Part shown: positions 1 through 6,283 of the stretch, piece by piece
Layout: the number at the start of each line of letters is the position of its first letter
Numbering within the stretch: position 1 is the first letter of the stretch
Assembly: GCA_012516015.1 (NCBI GenBank)
Contig: JAAYXG010000385.1
Span: forward strand, 1-13,299
Reading direction: 5' to 3'
Length of the DNA: 13,299 bases
Source: Lysobacteraceae bacterium
GTDB taxonomy: Bacteria > Pseudomonadota > Gammaproteobacteria > Steroidobacterales > Steroidobacteraceae
The notes under the pieces: generated by a model
The model's database searches: none
Seen by the model: the letters and a program-made list of their open reading frames with translations, nothing else
Told to the model about the DNA's origin: nothing
Made by a program: the position numbers and the translations under genes

Positions 1-42
1 CAAAGCGTTCGCTCGCCTGCAGCCGAAACGTCGGATTTATGG

Positions 43-63
43 CCGTCAACCGTCAACCGTCAA
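43..63. repeat. Heptamer tandem array, 3 x CCGTCAA
   Basis: Three perfect head-to-tail copies of the 7-bp unit CCGTCAA, followed by one further C. The array sits directly before the first candidate start codon (TTG at 65) of the acetyltransferase gene. The unit shares its CCGT core with the CCGTAGA/CCGTAGG heptamers in the larger array at 8292-8343 (read on the minus strand). It may therefore belong to the same dispersed repeat family; that link is inference. Confidence 0.7.
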
Positions 64-64
64 C

Positions 65-610
65 TTGGCGCTCGTGGAAGGTCTCGAAATAAACGTCGTT
101 CCGAGCAAAGCGCTTGCCGCCGCGGCTCGCGAATCATTGCTCGACCTGTGCTCGCAGGCATACCAAGAAGATTTCACCGCTTATCTACAGCTCCTCTCGC
201 CGGCAGTGCACGTGTGCGGATGGCTCGATGAGTCGCTCGTGAGCCACGCCGCCTGGGTCGATCGATTGCTGTACGTCGACGACACTACGGTTCTGAAGAC
301 TGCTTACATCGAGGCGGTTGCGACGCACCCGGACCATCAACGGCGTGGCTTCGCGTCTGCTGTGTTGTCCAGCATTCCGCCGCTACTCGACGAGTACGAT
401 CTCGCGGCGCTCGCCCCTACCGATGCGAGCTACTATCGTCGGCTCGGCTGGGAGTTGTGGGAAGGGCCGCTCTCGTACCTCGATCCGTCCGGCGTCGACA
501 TGCCAACGCCGGAGGAACAGGTCATGATCTACAGACTGCCGCGTACGCCGGCATCGCTGAGCTTGCGCGCGAAGCTGACGACGCGATGGCGCCCGATCGA
601 GGTCTGGTGA
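65..610 (+). CDS. GNAT-family N-acetyltransferase, AAC(2')-I-like
   Basis: Probable acetyl-CoA-dependent N-acetyltransferase of 181 aa. The acetyl-CoA-binding motif A is visible at residues 84-98: AVAT, then Q92-R-R-G-F-A97 matching the Q/R-x-x-G-x-G/A signature. Before it is a YIEAVA strand, and after it an RLGWELWEGP segment near 126-135. The layout, a TP(E/D)E segment near 148-151 and a C-terminus ending RWRPIEVW recall aminoglycoside 2'-N-acetyltransferases, which also end in a W-R-x-x-x-V-W motif. Substrate specificity cannot be read from the sequence, so a small-molecule acetyltransferase is the safer statement. The start is uncertain: TTG at 65 and GTG at 74 are possible, neither has a clear Shine-Dalgarno, and the frame is open to the left window edge. 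Its last 82 bp overlap, tail to tail, the 3' end of the opposing VWA gene. Confidence 0.78.
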   Translation: MALVEGLEINVVPSKALAAAARESLLDLCSQAYQEDFTAYLQLLSPAVHVCGWLDESLVSHAAWVDRLLYVDDTTVLKTAYIEAVATHPDHQRRGFASAVLSSIPPLLDEYDLAALAPTDASYYRRLGWELWEGPLSYLDPSGVDMPTPEEQVMIYRLPRTPASLSLRAKLTTRWRPIEVW

Positions 611-1536
611 GCGCGGTGACGAGCGATACGCAGGGATGCGGGCCAAAAGCGGATTGCGAGGAGTAAGAGCGCAAGCGTGCTCGGGAGCCATGACACATCC
701 GTCGGTACCGGCGCGCGCCGTGCGAGACGCGCATCCCTCAGCGCAGTGTCGAGCGCTTCGACCCCGTCGAGTCGTCGATATTGGAAACCCACTTGGCTCG
801 CCAGAGCACGCAAGTGCGCCTCATGCACTGCGGATAGATGCTCGCTGCTTGCAATCGGCTCCTCACCGGGCGCGCTCGCGCGTTGAATGACCTGATCGGC
901 GCGCCAGTAGCCGAGCGGGTTGCCTTCTGCATCGGTTCTCGGAATCGGTCTCGGCGTATCGCCGCCGACGCCGAAGATCCAACCGCGAATCGTGCCGACC
1001 GTGAGATCGTCGAAGATCGCGACCGCCTGTCGCGTCGAGTCGAGCGGGGGCGCTTCGTGCCCGTCGGTGAGAAAGACGACGTTCGTCTTCGTGCCGAGAT
1101 CGCGCGCGGCGCGCATCGCCCAGAAAACGCCCTTTGTAATTTCGCTCGCGTTACCCCAGCGCATGCGGCCGTCGATCTGATCGAGCGACGCGAGCAAGTC
1201 GCTGTAGTTGCTGCACACTTCGACCGGCGCGAGCAGCACGATGGTGCGATATTCCGCGAAGGCGCCCCAGCCGACTCTCGAACCGCACGGCAAATTGCGC
1301 AGCGCGGCGTGCATGCTGTGCTTCGCGTAGGCGAGCCTGCTCGCGGGATTCCCATCGATCTCGTAATCCGTCACGTTCATGCTTTGGGTGAGATCGAAGA
1401 CAACGAGATGGTCGTATGTGTCGCGCGGCAGGGTGATCGGCGGCAGCAAGAGCGCGGCTGCCAGTAGGAGGAGCGCCGCGCCGATCGAGACGGTCCCAGA
1501 CTCCCAGAGCGATGCGAGTATACGAACGAGCTTCAA
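529..1536 (-). CDS. mxaL: MxaL-like membrane-anchored VWA-domain protein
   Basis: Protein of 335 aa with one TM helix near the N-terminus (about 17-33), a von Willebrand A domain (about 42-265) and a second TM helix (about 283-301) followed by an Arg/His-rich tail. The positive-inside rule puts the VWA domain in the periplasm. The MIDAS motif is D48-x-T50-x-S52, with Thr for the first Ser of the usual DxSxS; a TDG (157-159) supplies the later metal-site Asp. The only two cysteines, C84 and C108, both lie in the VWA domain and could form a disulfide. It is last in a MoxR-DUF58-A-VWA-TPR-VWA operon, the position of mxaL in methanol dehydrogenase clusters, where MxaA/K/L are known to be needed for Ca2+ insertion. 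The start is TTG, overlapping the upstream stop as TTGA, with GGAG 5 nt before it. A Bat-type VWA protein is the alternative. Confidence 0.75.
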   Translation of the reverse strand: MKLVRILASLWESGTVSIGAALLLLAAALLLPPITLPRDTYDHLVVFDLTQSMNVTDYEIDGNPASRLAYAKHSMHAALRNLPCGSRVGWGAFAEYRTIVLLAPVEVCSNYSDLLASLDQIDGRMRWGNASEITKGVFWAMRAARDLGTKTNVVFLTDGHEAPPLDSTRQAVAIFDDLTVGTIRGWIFGVGGDTPRPIPRTDAEGNPLGYWRADQVIQRASAPGEEPIASSEHLSAVHEAHLRALASQVGFQYRRLDGVEALDTALRDARLARRAPVPTDVSWLPSTLALLLLAIRFWPASLRIARHRAHQTSIGRHRVVSFARKLSDAGVRGSL

Positions 1537-2072
1537 GGCAGCTCCATCCGCGATTGCGGGATCGTCGATGTCGTACGCTCGCTATCGGGTCGGAGATCGT
1601 CTCCTGTCCAGGACATCGACTCGAGCTCAGGTGCAAGCCGCAGTGCGAGCTCGAGGTTGTAGCGTGCATCCCACTCCGAGGGGCGCTCACGCAAGAGAGT
1701 GCGATAACTTTGTTTCGCGAGCTCGATCATCGGTAGCCAGCGAGCGGAATCCGCAGCGCCATACTTCATTGCCTCGCGCATGTGGACATTGCCGAGATTG
1801 AACTGAGCCGCATGCTTGATCTCGCCGCGCTCGGATTGGGTGAGCGCTTTGTACGCTTGGGCGGCGGCTTCGTATTCGCCGGCATTTGCGAGCGCGGCGG
1901 CGTGCGCGAAACGCGCCTCCGGAATCGAAGGATTCAGATCGCCGCTTTGTGCACTCGCTATGGCTTCGTTCACGCGATGAGCATGCCGTAGCTTCACTGT
2001 CTGATGCGCGGATGCGGCCGCGAGAACTGCGACGGTGAGTGCGAACGCGGTATGAACGTGCTTGCGCTTCAC
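1533..2072 (-). CDS. mxaK: MxaK-like TPR protein with N-terminal membrane anchor
   Basis: Small protein of 179 aa. It starts at a GTG that overlaps the preceding stop codon (GTGA), which gives a basic N-terminus VKRKHVH, one hydrophobic helix (about 9-21) and then a soluble helical region. Residues about 52-145 look like degenerate TPR helices: an A-rich pair around ARFAHAAALANAGEYEAAAQAY (about 53-74), then FNLGN (91-95) and ARYNLELAL (136-144), the NLE/NLG type common in BatC/MxaK-like TPRs. The likely role is a periplasmic scaffold for the neighbouring VWA proteins, inferred from operon position between the MxaC-like and MxaL-like genes. The sequence itself is not strongly diagnostic, so the MxaK name rests mostly on context. 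Confidence 0.7.
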   Translation of the reverse strand: MKRKHVHTAFALTVAVLAAASAHQTVKLRHAHRVNEAIASAQSGDLNPSIPEARFAHAAALANAGEYEAAAQAYKALTQSERGEIKHAAQFNLGNVHMREAMKYGAADSARWLPMIELAKQSYRTLLRERPSEWDARYNLELALRLAPELESMSWTGDDLRPDSERTTSTIPQSRMELP

Positions 2073-3082
2073 GTCCAGCTCCGGAGTTGCAGCACGCGAT
2101 AGACGAGCAGCATGAAGCAGGAGAACGCGGCGACGCCGAGGAAGTAGGGCGCATAGTCGCGGCGAGGAATGTGCTCGACGTAGTCGAGCGGTAAGTTCTG
2201 CTGCTTGCCCACGTCCGCGACCGCGCGCGCGAGGTCTTCCTCCACCTCCGCTTGATAGGCGCGATAGGGCGTGCGCAGTGTCTGAAAGAACCGATGCAAT
2301 GCGATCTCGGGTGCGATCTCCGTGCGTGGATCCTCGATATCGAGCGCCGGACTGTTGATCGACCGCAGGTATAGCCAGTAGAGCGCAATGCGGTTGCGCG
2401 CCAAGCCCGCGGCGATGCGATTGCGAGTGCGTGCGTTCAGATGAGCGCCGCCGTCCGAGACCAGCAGAATGATGCGGCTCCCCGAGTATGGACGGTCGTC
2501 GAACGCCTCGATGGCGGTGAGCAACGCACGCCCGACGTTCGTCTCGTTCAGCCCGACGCCGATTCCCGCGGCCGTAATGCCCGCCTGCAGCACGACATCG
2601 CGCTGCGTAAAGGGCACTGCGAGCAAGGGTCCGCCGCTGAAGAACATCAGCGAGAACCGATCGTCGGAGCGCTCCGCGATGAACTGCGACAACAAATCGC
2701 GTGCGGTCTTGCTCTTCTGCGGGCCGCGGTGCCATGCCTGCTGTGTGCGAATGATCGGATCGATCGTCCGCCAATCGCTCGGCATCATCCGCAAGTCCAT
2801 GCTGCGGCTCCGATCCATGAGCACCATGATCTCGGCGCCTTGTCCCGTGCGAAGCACTTGACTCTCGGGCCGGCCGGGCCCTGCGAGCGCGACGATGATG
2901 CTCGCCATCGCGGTAACGGCGAATGCCTTGCCGAACGCTGCCGCGAGCTGGCCTGCTCGGTCGCGCGGAAGCCAGAATAAGGAGGAGTAGGCGAGCGTAT
3001 CCTTGCGGCCGCGAAGCAAAGGAAGCAGCGCAAGCGGGAGCAGCAGCAGAACCCACGAATGTGCGAATTCGATGTTGCTCAT
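2069..3082 (-). CDS. mxaC: MxaC/BatA-like three-TM VWA-domain protein
   Basis: Protein of 337 aa with two N-terminal TM helices (about 9-23 and 51-68), a von Willebrand A domain (about 82-295) and a C-terminal TM helix (about 311-331). RGRK after the first helix and a short basic tail fit cytoplasmic loops with the VWA domain in the periplasm. The MIDAS is canonical: D90-R-S92-R-S94, T181 in LNETNVGRALL, and D210-G211 in LLVSDGG. This is the BatA/MxaC architecture. Its position after the MxaA-like and before the TPR gene matches mxaC. The ATG at 3082 overlaps the upstream stop as ATGA. The frame stays open far upstream, but the longer starts would run inside the MxaA-like gene and lack a hydrophobic N-terminus, so the overlapping ATG is preferred. 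Confidence 0.8.
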   Translation of the reverse strand: MSNIEFAHSWVLLLLPLALLPLLRGRKDTLAYSSLFWLPRDRAGQLAAAFGKAFAVTAMASIIVALAGPGRPESQVLRTGQGAEIMVLMDRSRSMDLRMMPSDWRTIDPIIRTQQAWHRGPQKSKTARDLLSQFIAERSDDRFSLMFFSGGPLLAVPFTQRDVVLQAGITAAGIGVGLNETNVGRALLTAIEAFDDRPYSGSRIILLVSDGGAHLNARTRNRIAAGLARNRIALYWLYLRSINSPALDIEDPRTEIAPEIALHRFFQTLRTPYRAYQAEVEEDLARAVADVGKQQNLPLDYVEHIPRRDYAPYFLGVAAFSCFMLLVYRVLQLRSWT

Positions 3083-3984
3083 CGTTCGTGCCGCCTTTCG
3101 AGTCGTCGCAGATCGCGACAAAGCTCGCGCACCGAGAGCGCGCCGTCCGGTAGGCCGGCTCCGAAGAAAAGCGCGCTCGATTGGGCGTAGAACTGCTCGA
3201 TGCGGGTACGCAGGGGCGAGAAGTGCGGGGCCGCTTGGAAGAGCGCGGCAAGCGTACCGCGTTGCACGACACGCCCCGCCGTGCGATCGAAGGCGCGATG
3301 CACGGCCTGCCACGCTTCCGGCGCATGTTCATCGAGCATGTGCAATTCCACCCAAGCGCGAGCGAACGGCAGCTCTCTGCGCGCGAGCCAGTTGCGCCAG
3401 CCGATCCAGGTGAGCCAAGCCGCAAGCGCAGCAGCGCACGCGCCGCCCAAGGCGATTGCTCGACGCCAGATGGGTCGCGTCGGTACGAGCGGGCTTGCAC
3501 GGTCCGCGCGCAGCGCCTGCGCGACATTGATAGAGGCAGTCGGGTCCGTCAGCGGCGCTACTTCGATCGCTTGCGCCGGTACGAAGAGCGCGTGCTCGCC
3601 GACAACGTCTCTGATCTCCAAGCTCGGCAGCTCGATCGTCATCACTCCGCGCGGTGCGTTGACGATCTGATACTCGAGCACCAACCAACGCTTGCCATCC
3701 TCGTCCGCCGTTTCGATTCTCGGATCCCGCCGCTCGAACCAAACGCCGACGCGTTCGGCGCGAGGAAGCGCCGGTGCGAACTCGCGGCCCGCGGCTTCCA
3801 GCAGCACTCGTTGCGTCAAGACATCGCCGATGAAGTAGCCGAACGGTCGCGGTTGCTGGACTGTCGCCTCGACGGAGTGCTGTAGCGAAACGGCATCGGG
3901 CGCGGTCTGCTCGCTCGCCGCCGCTGCAAGGGTCATCCACGCATATGCGATGGTGATTTGCAGAAAAGCGGAGCGCATCGCCAT
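3079..3984 (-). CDS. mxaA: MxaA-like membrane protein
   Basis: Protein of 301 aa. An N-terminal hydrophobic stretch (about 7-23) is followed by a predicted periplasmic domain (about 24-172), a TM helix (about 176-195) and a positively charged, presumably cytoplasmic C-terminal domain (about 198-301). The periplasmic part has PRPFGYFIGDVLTQRVLL (45-62) and a TIELPSLEIRD strand (116-126), which resemble the MxaA/BatD type of beta-rich domain. In methylotrophs MxaA is required for calcium incorporation into methanol dehydrogenase; here that role is inferred from position between the DUF58 and VWA genes. The chosen ATG shares one base with the upstream stop (TGATG). A second in-frame ATG two codons later (3978) is equally possible. 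Confidence in the family name is moderate. Confidence 0.72.
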   Translation of the reverse strand: MAMRSAFLQITIAYAWMTLAAAASEQTAPDAVSLQHSVEATVQQPRPFGYFIGDVLTQRVLLEAAGREFAPALPRAERVGVWFERRDPRIETADEDGKRWLVLEYQIVNAPRGVMTIELPSLEIRDVVGEHALFVPAQAIEVAPLTDPTASINVAQALRADRASPLVPTRPIWRRAIALGGACAAALAAWLTWIGWRNWLARRELPFARAWVELHMLDEHAPEAWQAVHRAFDRTAGRVVQRGTLAALFQAAPHFSPLRTRIEQFYAQSSALFFGAGLPDGALSVRELCRDLRRLERRHER

Positions 3985-4835
3985 CACACGACTTCGAAGA
4001 AGTAACGCGACATGGCGTCGGCGTCGAAGCGGCCGTCTTCGACGAAGAAGGGCCGAATCGAACGCGCGCCGAAGTAGCCCTCGATTTCGGCGCGACGCAT
4101 CTCCACGGCCGAGCGCCAGCGCGCACGAAGGGAAGGGCGCAGCCATAGCGTTCGCCGAGAGCCGGACTCGACGTCCTCGAGCGGCGCGATCGCATTGCGC
4201 GTCGGCGGTTCGGTTTCGGCCGCATCCCAAATCACGATCGGCACGACGTCGGCATGCGCAAGGAAATCCAGTGCCAAAGTGAGCTGCGGGAGGGGAAAAT
4301 GGAAATCGGACACCAGGAACACGAGTCCCTGGCGCGCGACGCGGGCGGCCACTTGCTCGAGGCCGGCCACGCCTGCACGAGTGGTCTCGAGCGTGCGCAA
4401 TTTCTCCGCCGCGACACTGCTCGCGCCCCGGCTCAAGCGCGCGGGCGCATAAAGATCCGTCCGTTCCTCGGAATCGAACGCGAGCATGCCGAACAGATCG
4501 CCCATGCGAAATGCGCTGAACCCCAGCGCTTCGACGAAGTCGGCGGCGATGTGCAGCTTGCTGCGCGGAGCGCCGAAGCTCATGGACGCCGAGACGTCGA
4601 CGAGCGCGTGCAGCGCGATGCCGGCGCGTTGGCGACTGACGCGCACGAGCCATTCGTCTCGATTCGATCGCAAGCTCGCGCGCACGTCCAGCCGGCGCGG
4701 GTCGGGACGATCGAACAAGCTCACGTGCGCGGCGAACTCGAGGCCCGTGCCGAGACTCGTGCCTGCGTGAGCGCCGGGCCGATGACCGCCGACGCGCCGA
4801 GACAATCGATAGTGGAATTCCTGCTGCGCGCTCAT
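3984..4835 (-). CDS. mxaS: DUF58-family protein with VWA-like MIDAS (MxaS-like)
   Basis: Soluble protein of 283 aa with no TM segment, so probably cytoplasmic. It has the DUF58 hallmarks: an N-terminal G-x-H-x-G-x-x-L-G-x-G-x-E-F block (22-34), then DPRRLDVRASLR (45-56), then a MIDAS-like LVDVSASM with D80-x-S82-x-S84, and VSDFH at 175-179. DUF58 proteins are standard partners of MoxR ATPases; in mxa clusters this position is mxaS. The start used is the ATG at 4835, which overlaps the moxR stop as ATGA. The frame is open about 165 bp further upstream, but that part encodes an Arg/Ser-rich stretch antiparallel to nothing conserved and lies inside moxR. Stop codon and next ATG share one base. 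Confidence 0.85.
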   Translation of the reverse strand: MSAQQEFHYRLSRRVGGHRPGAHAGTSLGTGLEFAAHVSLFDRPDPRRLDVRASLRSNRDEWLVRVSRQRAGIALHALVDVSASMSFGAPRSKLHIAADFVEALGFSAFRMGDLFGMLAFDSEERTDLYAPARLSRGASSVAAEKLRTLETTRAGVAGLEQVAARVARQGLVFLVSDFHFPLPQLTLALDFLAHADVVPIVIWDAAETEPPTRNAIAPLEDVESGSRRTLWLRPSLRARWRSAVEMRRAEIEGYFGARSIRPFFVEDGRFDADAMSRYFFEVV

Positions 4836-5860
4836 GATCGCGGCGTCGGAACCTTGTCGAGAATCTCGGCAACGAGCGCGTCCGCGATCTGGGCTCGCCT
4901 CAGCTCGTATACCGGCGTGAAGAAGATGCGATGGCCGAGGACGGCGGGAACGACTGCGCGGATATCGTCCGGCACGAGGTGAGCTCGTCCATCGAGCCAT
5001 GCGACGACGCGGGCGGCGCGAGTCAGCGCCATCATCCCGCGCGGGCTCGCGCCGGCGAGGATGAGCTTGTCCATATCCACGCCATCCAAACGAATGTCGA
5101 AACGCTTCGGCGATTGCGTCGCCGTCCAGAGGTCCATGACGTAGCGTTCGAGCGCTTCGCTTGCCGTGACGCTTCGTTGAATTGCCGCGCCGATCTCATT
5201 GAGCTCTCGCCACGGCAGAATCGCGGGCGTGACCTTCTCGAGCAGCGCGTCCACGTCGTGAAACTCGGGATGAAAGACGAGCGATCGGCGGATCGTCTCG
5301 TCGGTGGGCGTCGGCATGCGCAACTCGAACATGAAGCGATCGCGCGCCGCGGAGGCGAGCTCGAACGTCTCTTCCCTCTCGACGCGATTGCGGTCCGCGA
5401 ACACGAGCATATAAGGAAAGCGGTACTCGCGGTTGAACGCGGACACCGAGCGCTCCGCCATCGCGCGCAGCATCAGCGATTGCACTTGAGGCCGTGCGCG
5501 ATTGATCTCGTTGAAGAAGAACGTCGTGAGCTGTTCGCCGTGACGCAGCAGGGGCCCAGGCTCGATTCGCGGCTTGCCGTCAGCGTCGACATACGTGTGA
5601 TAGATCAGGTCGCCGGGCATGAGGTCGATCGTGCCTTCGATGCGCTCGAAGGCGCCGCCGATCGCTCGCGCGAACGCGCGCAGAATCGTCGTCTTGCCGA
5701 CGCCGACGTCGCCTTCCAGAAGCACGTGACCGCGAGCGAACAGCGCGACGTTGATGAGCCGGATCGTGTCTCGTTGTCCGACGATCGCATTTCCGACGGA
5801 TGCTTCCACTCGCAACGCGCGCTCGCGCCACTCGTTCAAATGCTCTCGATCATCCGCCAT
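4832..5860 (-). CDS. moxR: MoxR-family AAA+ ATPase
   Basis: AAA+ ATPase of 342 aa, full length for the MoxR family and predicted cytoplasmic. Visible motifs: VGQ near 27-29, Walker A G50-D-V-G-V-G-K-T57, MoxR-typical IEGTIDLMPGDL (74-85), Walker B TFFFNE (113-118) where most MoxR proteins have DE, sensor 1 in FADRN (154-158) where most have ATQNP, an arginine region ARDRF (172-176), and sensor 2 in ASPRGMMAL (271-279). The FFNE/FADRN variant is what I recall for the MoxR-proper (MxaR) subgroup, but I cannot verify that here. It is first in the six-gene operon. The ATG at 5860 is preceded by GAGGGG at a normal distance, and a candidate promoter lies about 70-100 bp upstream. The downstream gene overlaps by 4 nt. 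Confidence 0.92.
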   Translation of the reverse strand: MADDREHLNEWRERALRVEASVGNAIVGQRDTIRLINVALFARGHVLLEGDVGVGKTTILRAFARAIGGAFERIEGTIDLMPGDLIYHTYVDADGKPRIEPGPLLRHGEQLTTFFFNEINRARPQVQSLMLRAMAERSVSAFNREYRFPYMLVFADRNRVEREETFELASAARDRFMFELRMPTPTDETIRRSLVFHPEFHDVDALLEKVTPAILPWRELNEIGAAIQRSVTASEALERYVMDLWTATQSPKRFDIRLDGVDMDKLILAGASPRGMMALTRAARVVAWLDGRAHLVPDDIRAVVPAVLGHRIFFTPVYELRRAQIADALVAEILDKVPTPRS

Positions 5861-5929
5861 GAGCTGCCCCTCTGGACGCGTGCGGCTCTCTCGAAGCGAT
5901 CGATCCGCTGACGTCGATGGTTTCGAACG

Positions 5930-5958
5930 ATTGTTCGGTGACGCGGGAACATCGTCAA
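5930..5958 (-). promoter_or_regulatory. Candidate sigma70-type promoter for the mxa-like operon
   Basis: On the minus strand: -35 TTGACG (5953-5958, 5 of 6 consensus), 17-bp spacer, -10 AACAAT (5930-5935, 4 of 6). Transcription would begin near 5923, giving a leader of about 60 nt before the moxR ATG. An imperfect 14-bp palindrome (5924-5937, arms CGAAC/GTTCG) overlaps the -10 box and could be an operator. Found by eye; no expression evidence. Confidence 0.4.
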
Positions 5959-6012
5959 GCGCCTTCCACGCGCTTGCAACGTCGCGATACCGGCGTTCAA
6001 GAATCGCTGTGT

Positions 6013-6026
6013 CTGCCCTGGGGCAG
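6013..6026. promoter_or_regulatory. 14-bp palindrome, possible operator
   Basis: CTGCCC-TG-GGGCAG, perfect 6-bp arms with a 2-bp centre, about 55 bp upstream of the candidate -35 box of the moxR promoter. The tight spacing suits a dimeric DNA-binding protein better than a hairpin. No regulator is identified. Confidence 0.35.
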
Positions 6027-6082
6027 TGTCACGACAAGCGTCATCTATCCTGAACGGAGCTTCGGCGTTCTGTAATGAATTG

Positions 6083-6112
6083 CCCCTAGTCCACTGCGCG
6101 TTTCGCTAGGGG
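6083..6112. repeat. Inverted repeat CCCCTAG / CTAGGGG
   Basis: Perfect 7-bp arms (6083-6089 and 6106-6112) with a 16-nt loop. It lies about 170 bp past the OmpA-gene stop, and on the minus strand it is followed by only a weakly T-rich run, so it is a poor intrinsic terminator. Function unknown. Confidence 0.4.
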
Positions 6113-6157
6113 AAAATGAAGGCGCAAGCGTCGTTCCGCCGCTGATTGGTGCGTGTG

Positions 6158-6188
6158 GTGTTCGTGGCGGTCGATGCGCATCGAACAC
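6158..6188. repeat. Inverted repeat GTGTTCG / CGAACAC with inner palindrome
   Basis: Perfect 7-bp arms (6158-6164 and 6182-6188); the loop contains a second perfect palindrome, GATGCGCATC (6173-6182), which shares one base with the right arm. It is about 95 bp past the OmpA-gene stop and has no T-tract on either side. It could be a factor-dependent 3' end structure or a binding site. Confidence 0.35.
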
Positions 6189-6283
6189 GTGCTCGAGGTT
6201 CGGAGCGCAGCGCGCCCCGAGCGCTGCTGCTCGAGGCTGATCCGAGTAAACGCACGTCGCGAGCCGAGTAGCGCCCGCGTACC

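Larger units (their letters stand above)
5861..6283. other. Non-coding stretch upstream of the mxa-like operon
   Basis: 423 bp between the start of moxR and the stop of the DUF937-OmpA gene, both on the minus strand. No open frame here has a believable start, RBS or protein character. It holds a candidate promoter near moxR and three inverted repeats, annotated separately. Any transcript from the OmpA gene into moxR would have to cross all of it. Confidence 0.7.

Noticed and set aside
838..1467. Plus-strand open frame opposite the mxaL-like gene
   Set aside because: No domain, Arg-rich composition, and the minus-strand VWA protein explains the stretch.
3985..4872. Possible N-terminal extension of the MxaA-like protein to about 597 residues
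   Set aside because: The extension lies wholly within the DUF58 gene in another frame, is Arg-rich, and would bury the signal-like hydrophobic N-terminus.
529..5860. Naming the operon as a Bat (aerotolerance) or RavA-ViaA system
   Set aside because: RavA-ViaA lacks the membrane VWA/TPR genes. The Bat layout normally has DUF4381 and a VWA-TPR fusion plus BatD, while here a separate TPR gene is followed by a DxTxS VWA gene, as in mxaK-mxaL. Bat remains the fallback.
4931..5911. Long plus-strand open frame (326 codons) opposite moxR
   Set aside because: Antisense to a well-conserved ATPase, of Arg/His/Asp-rich low-character composition, no RBS or recognisable motif; a product of GC-rich codon use.
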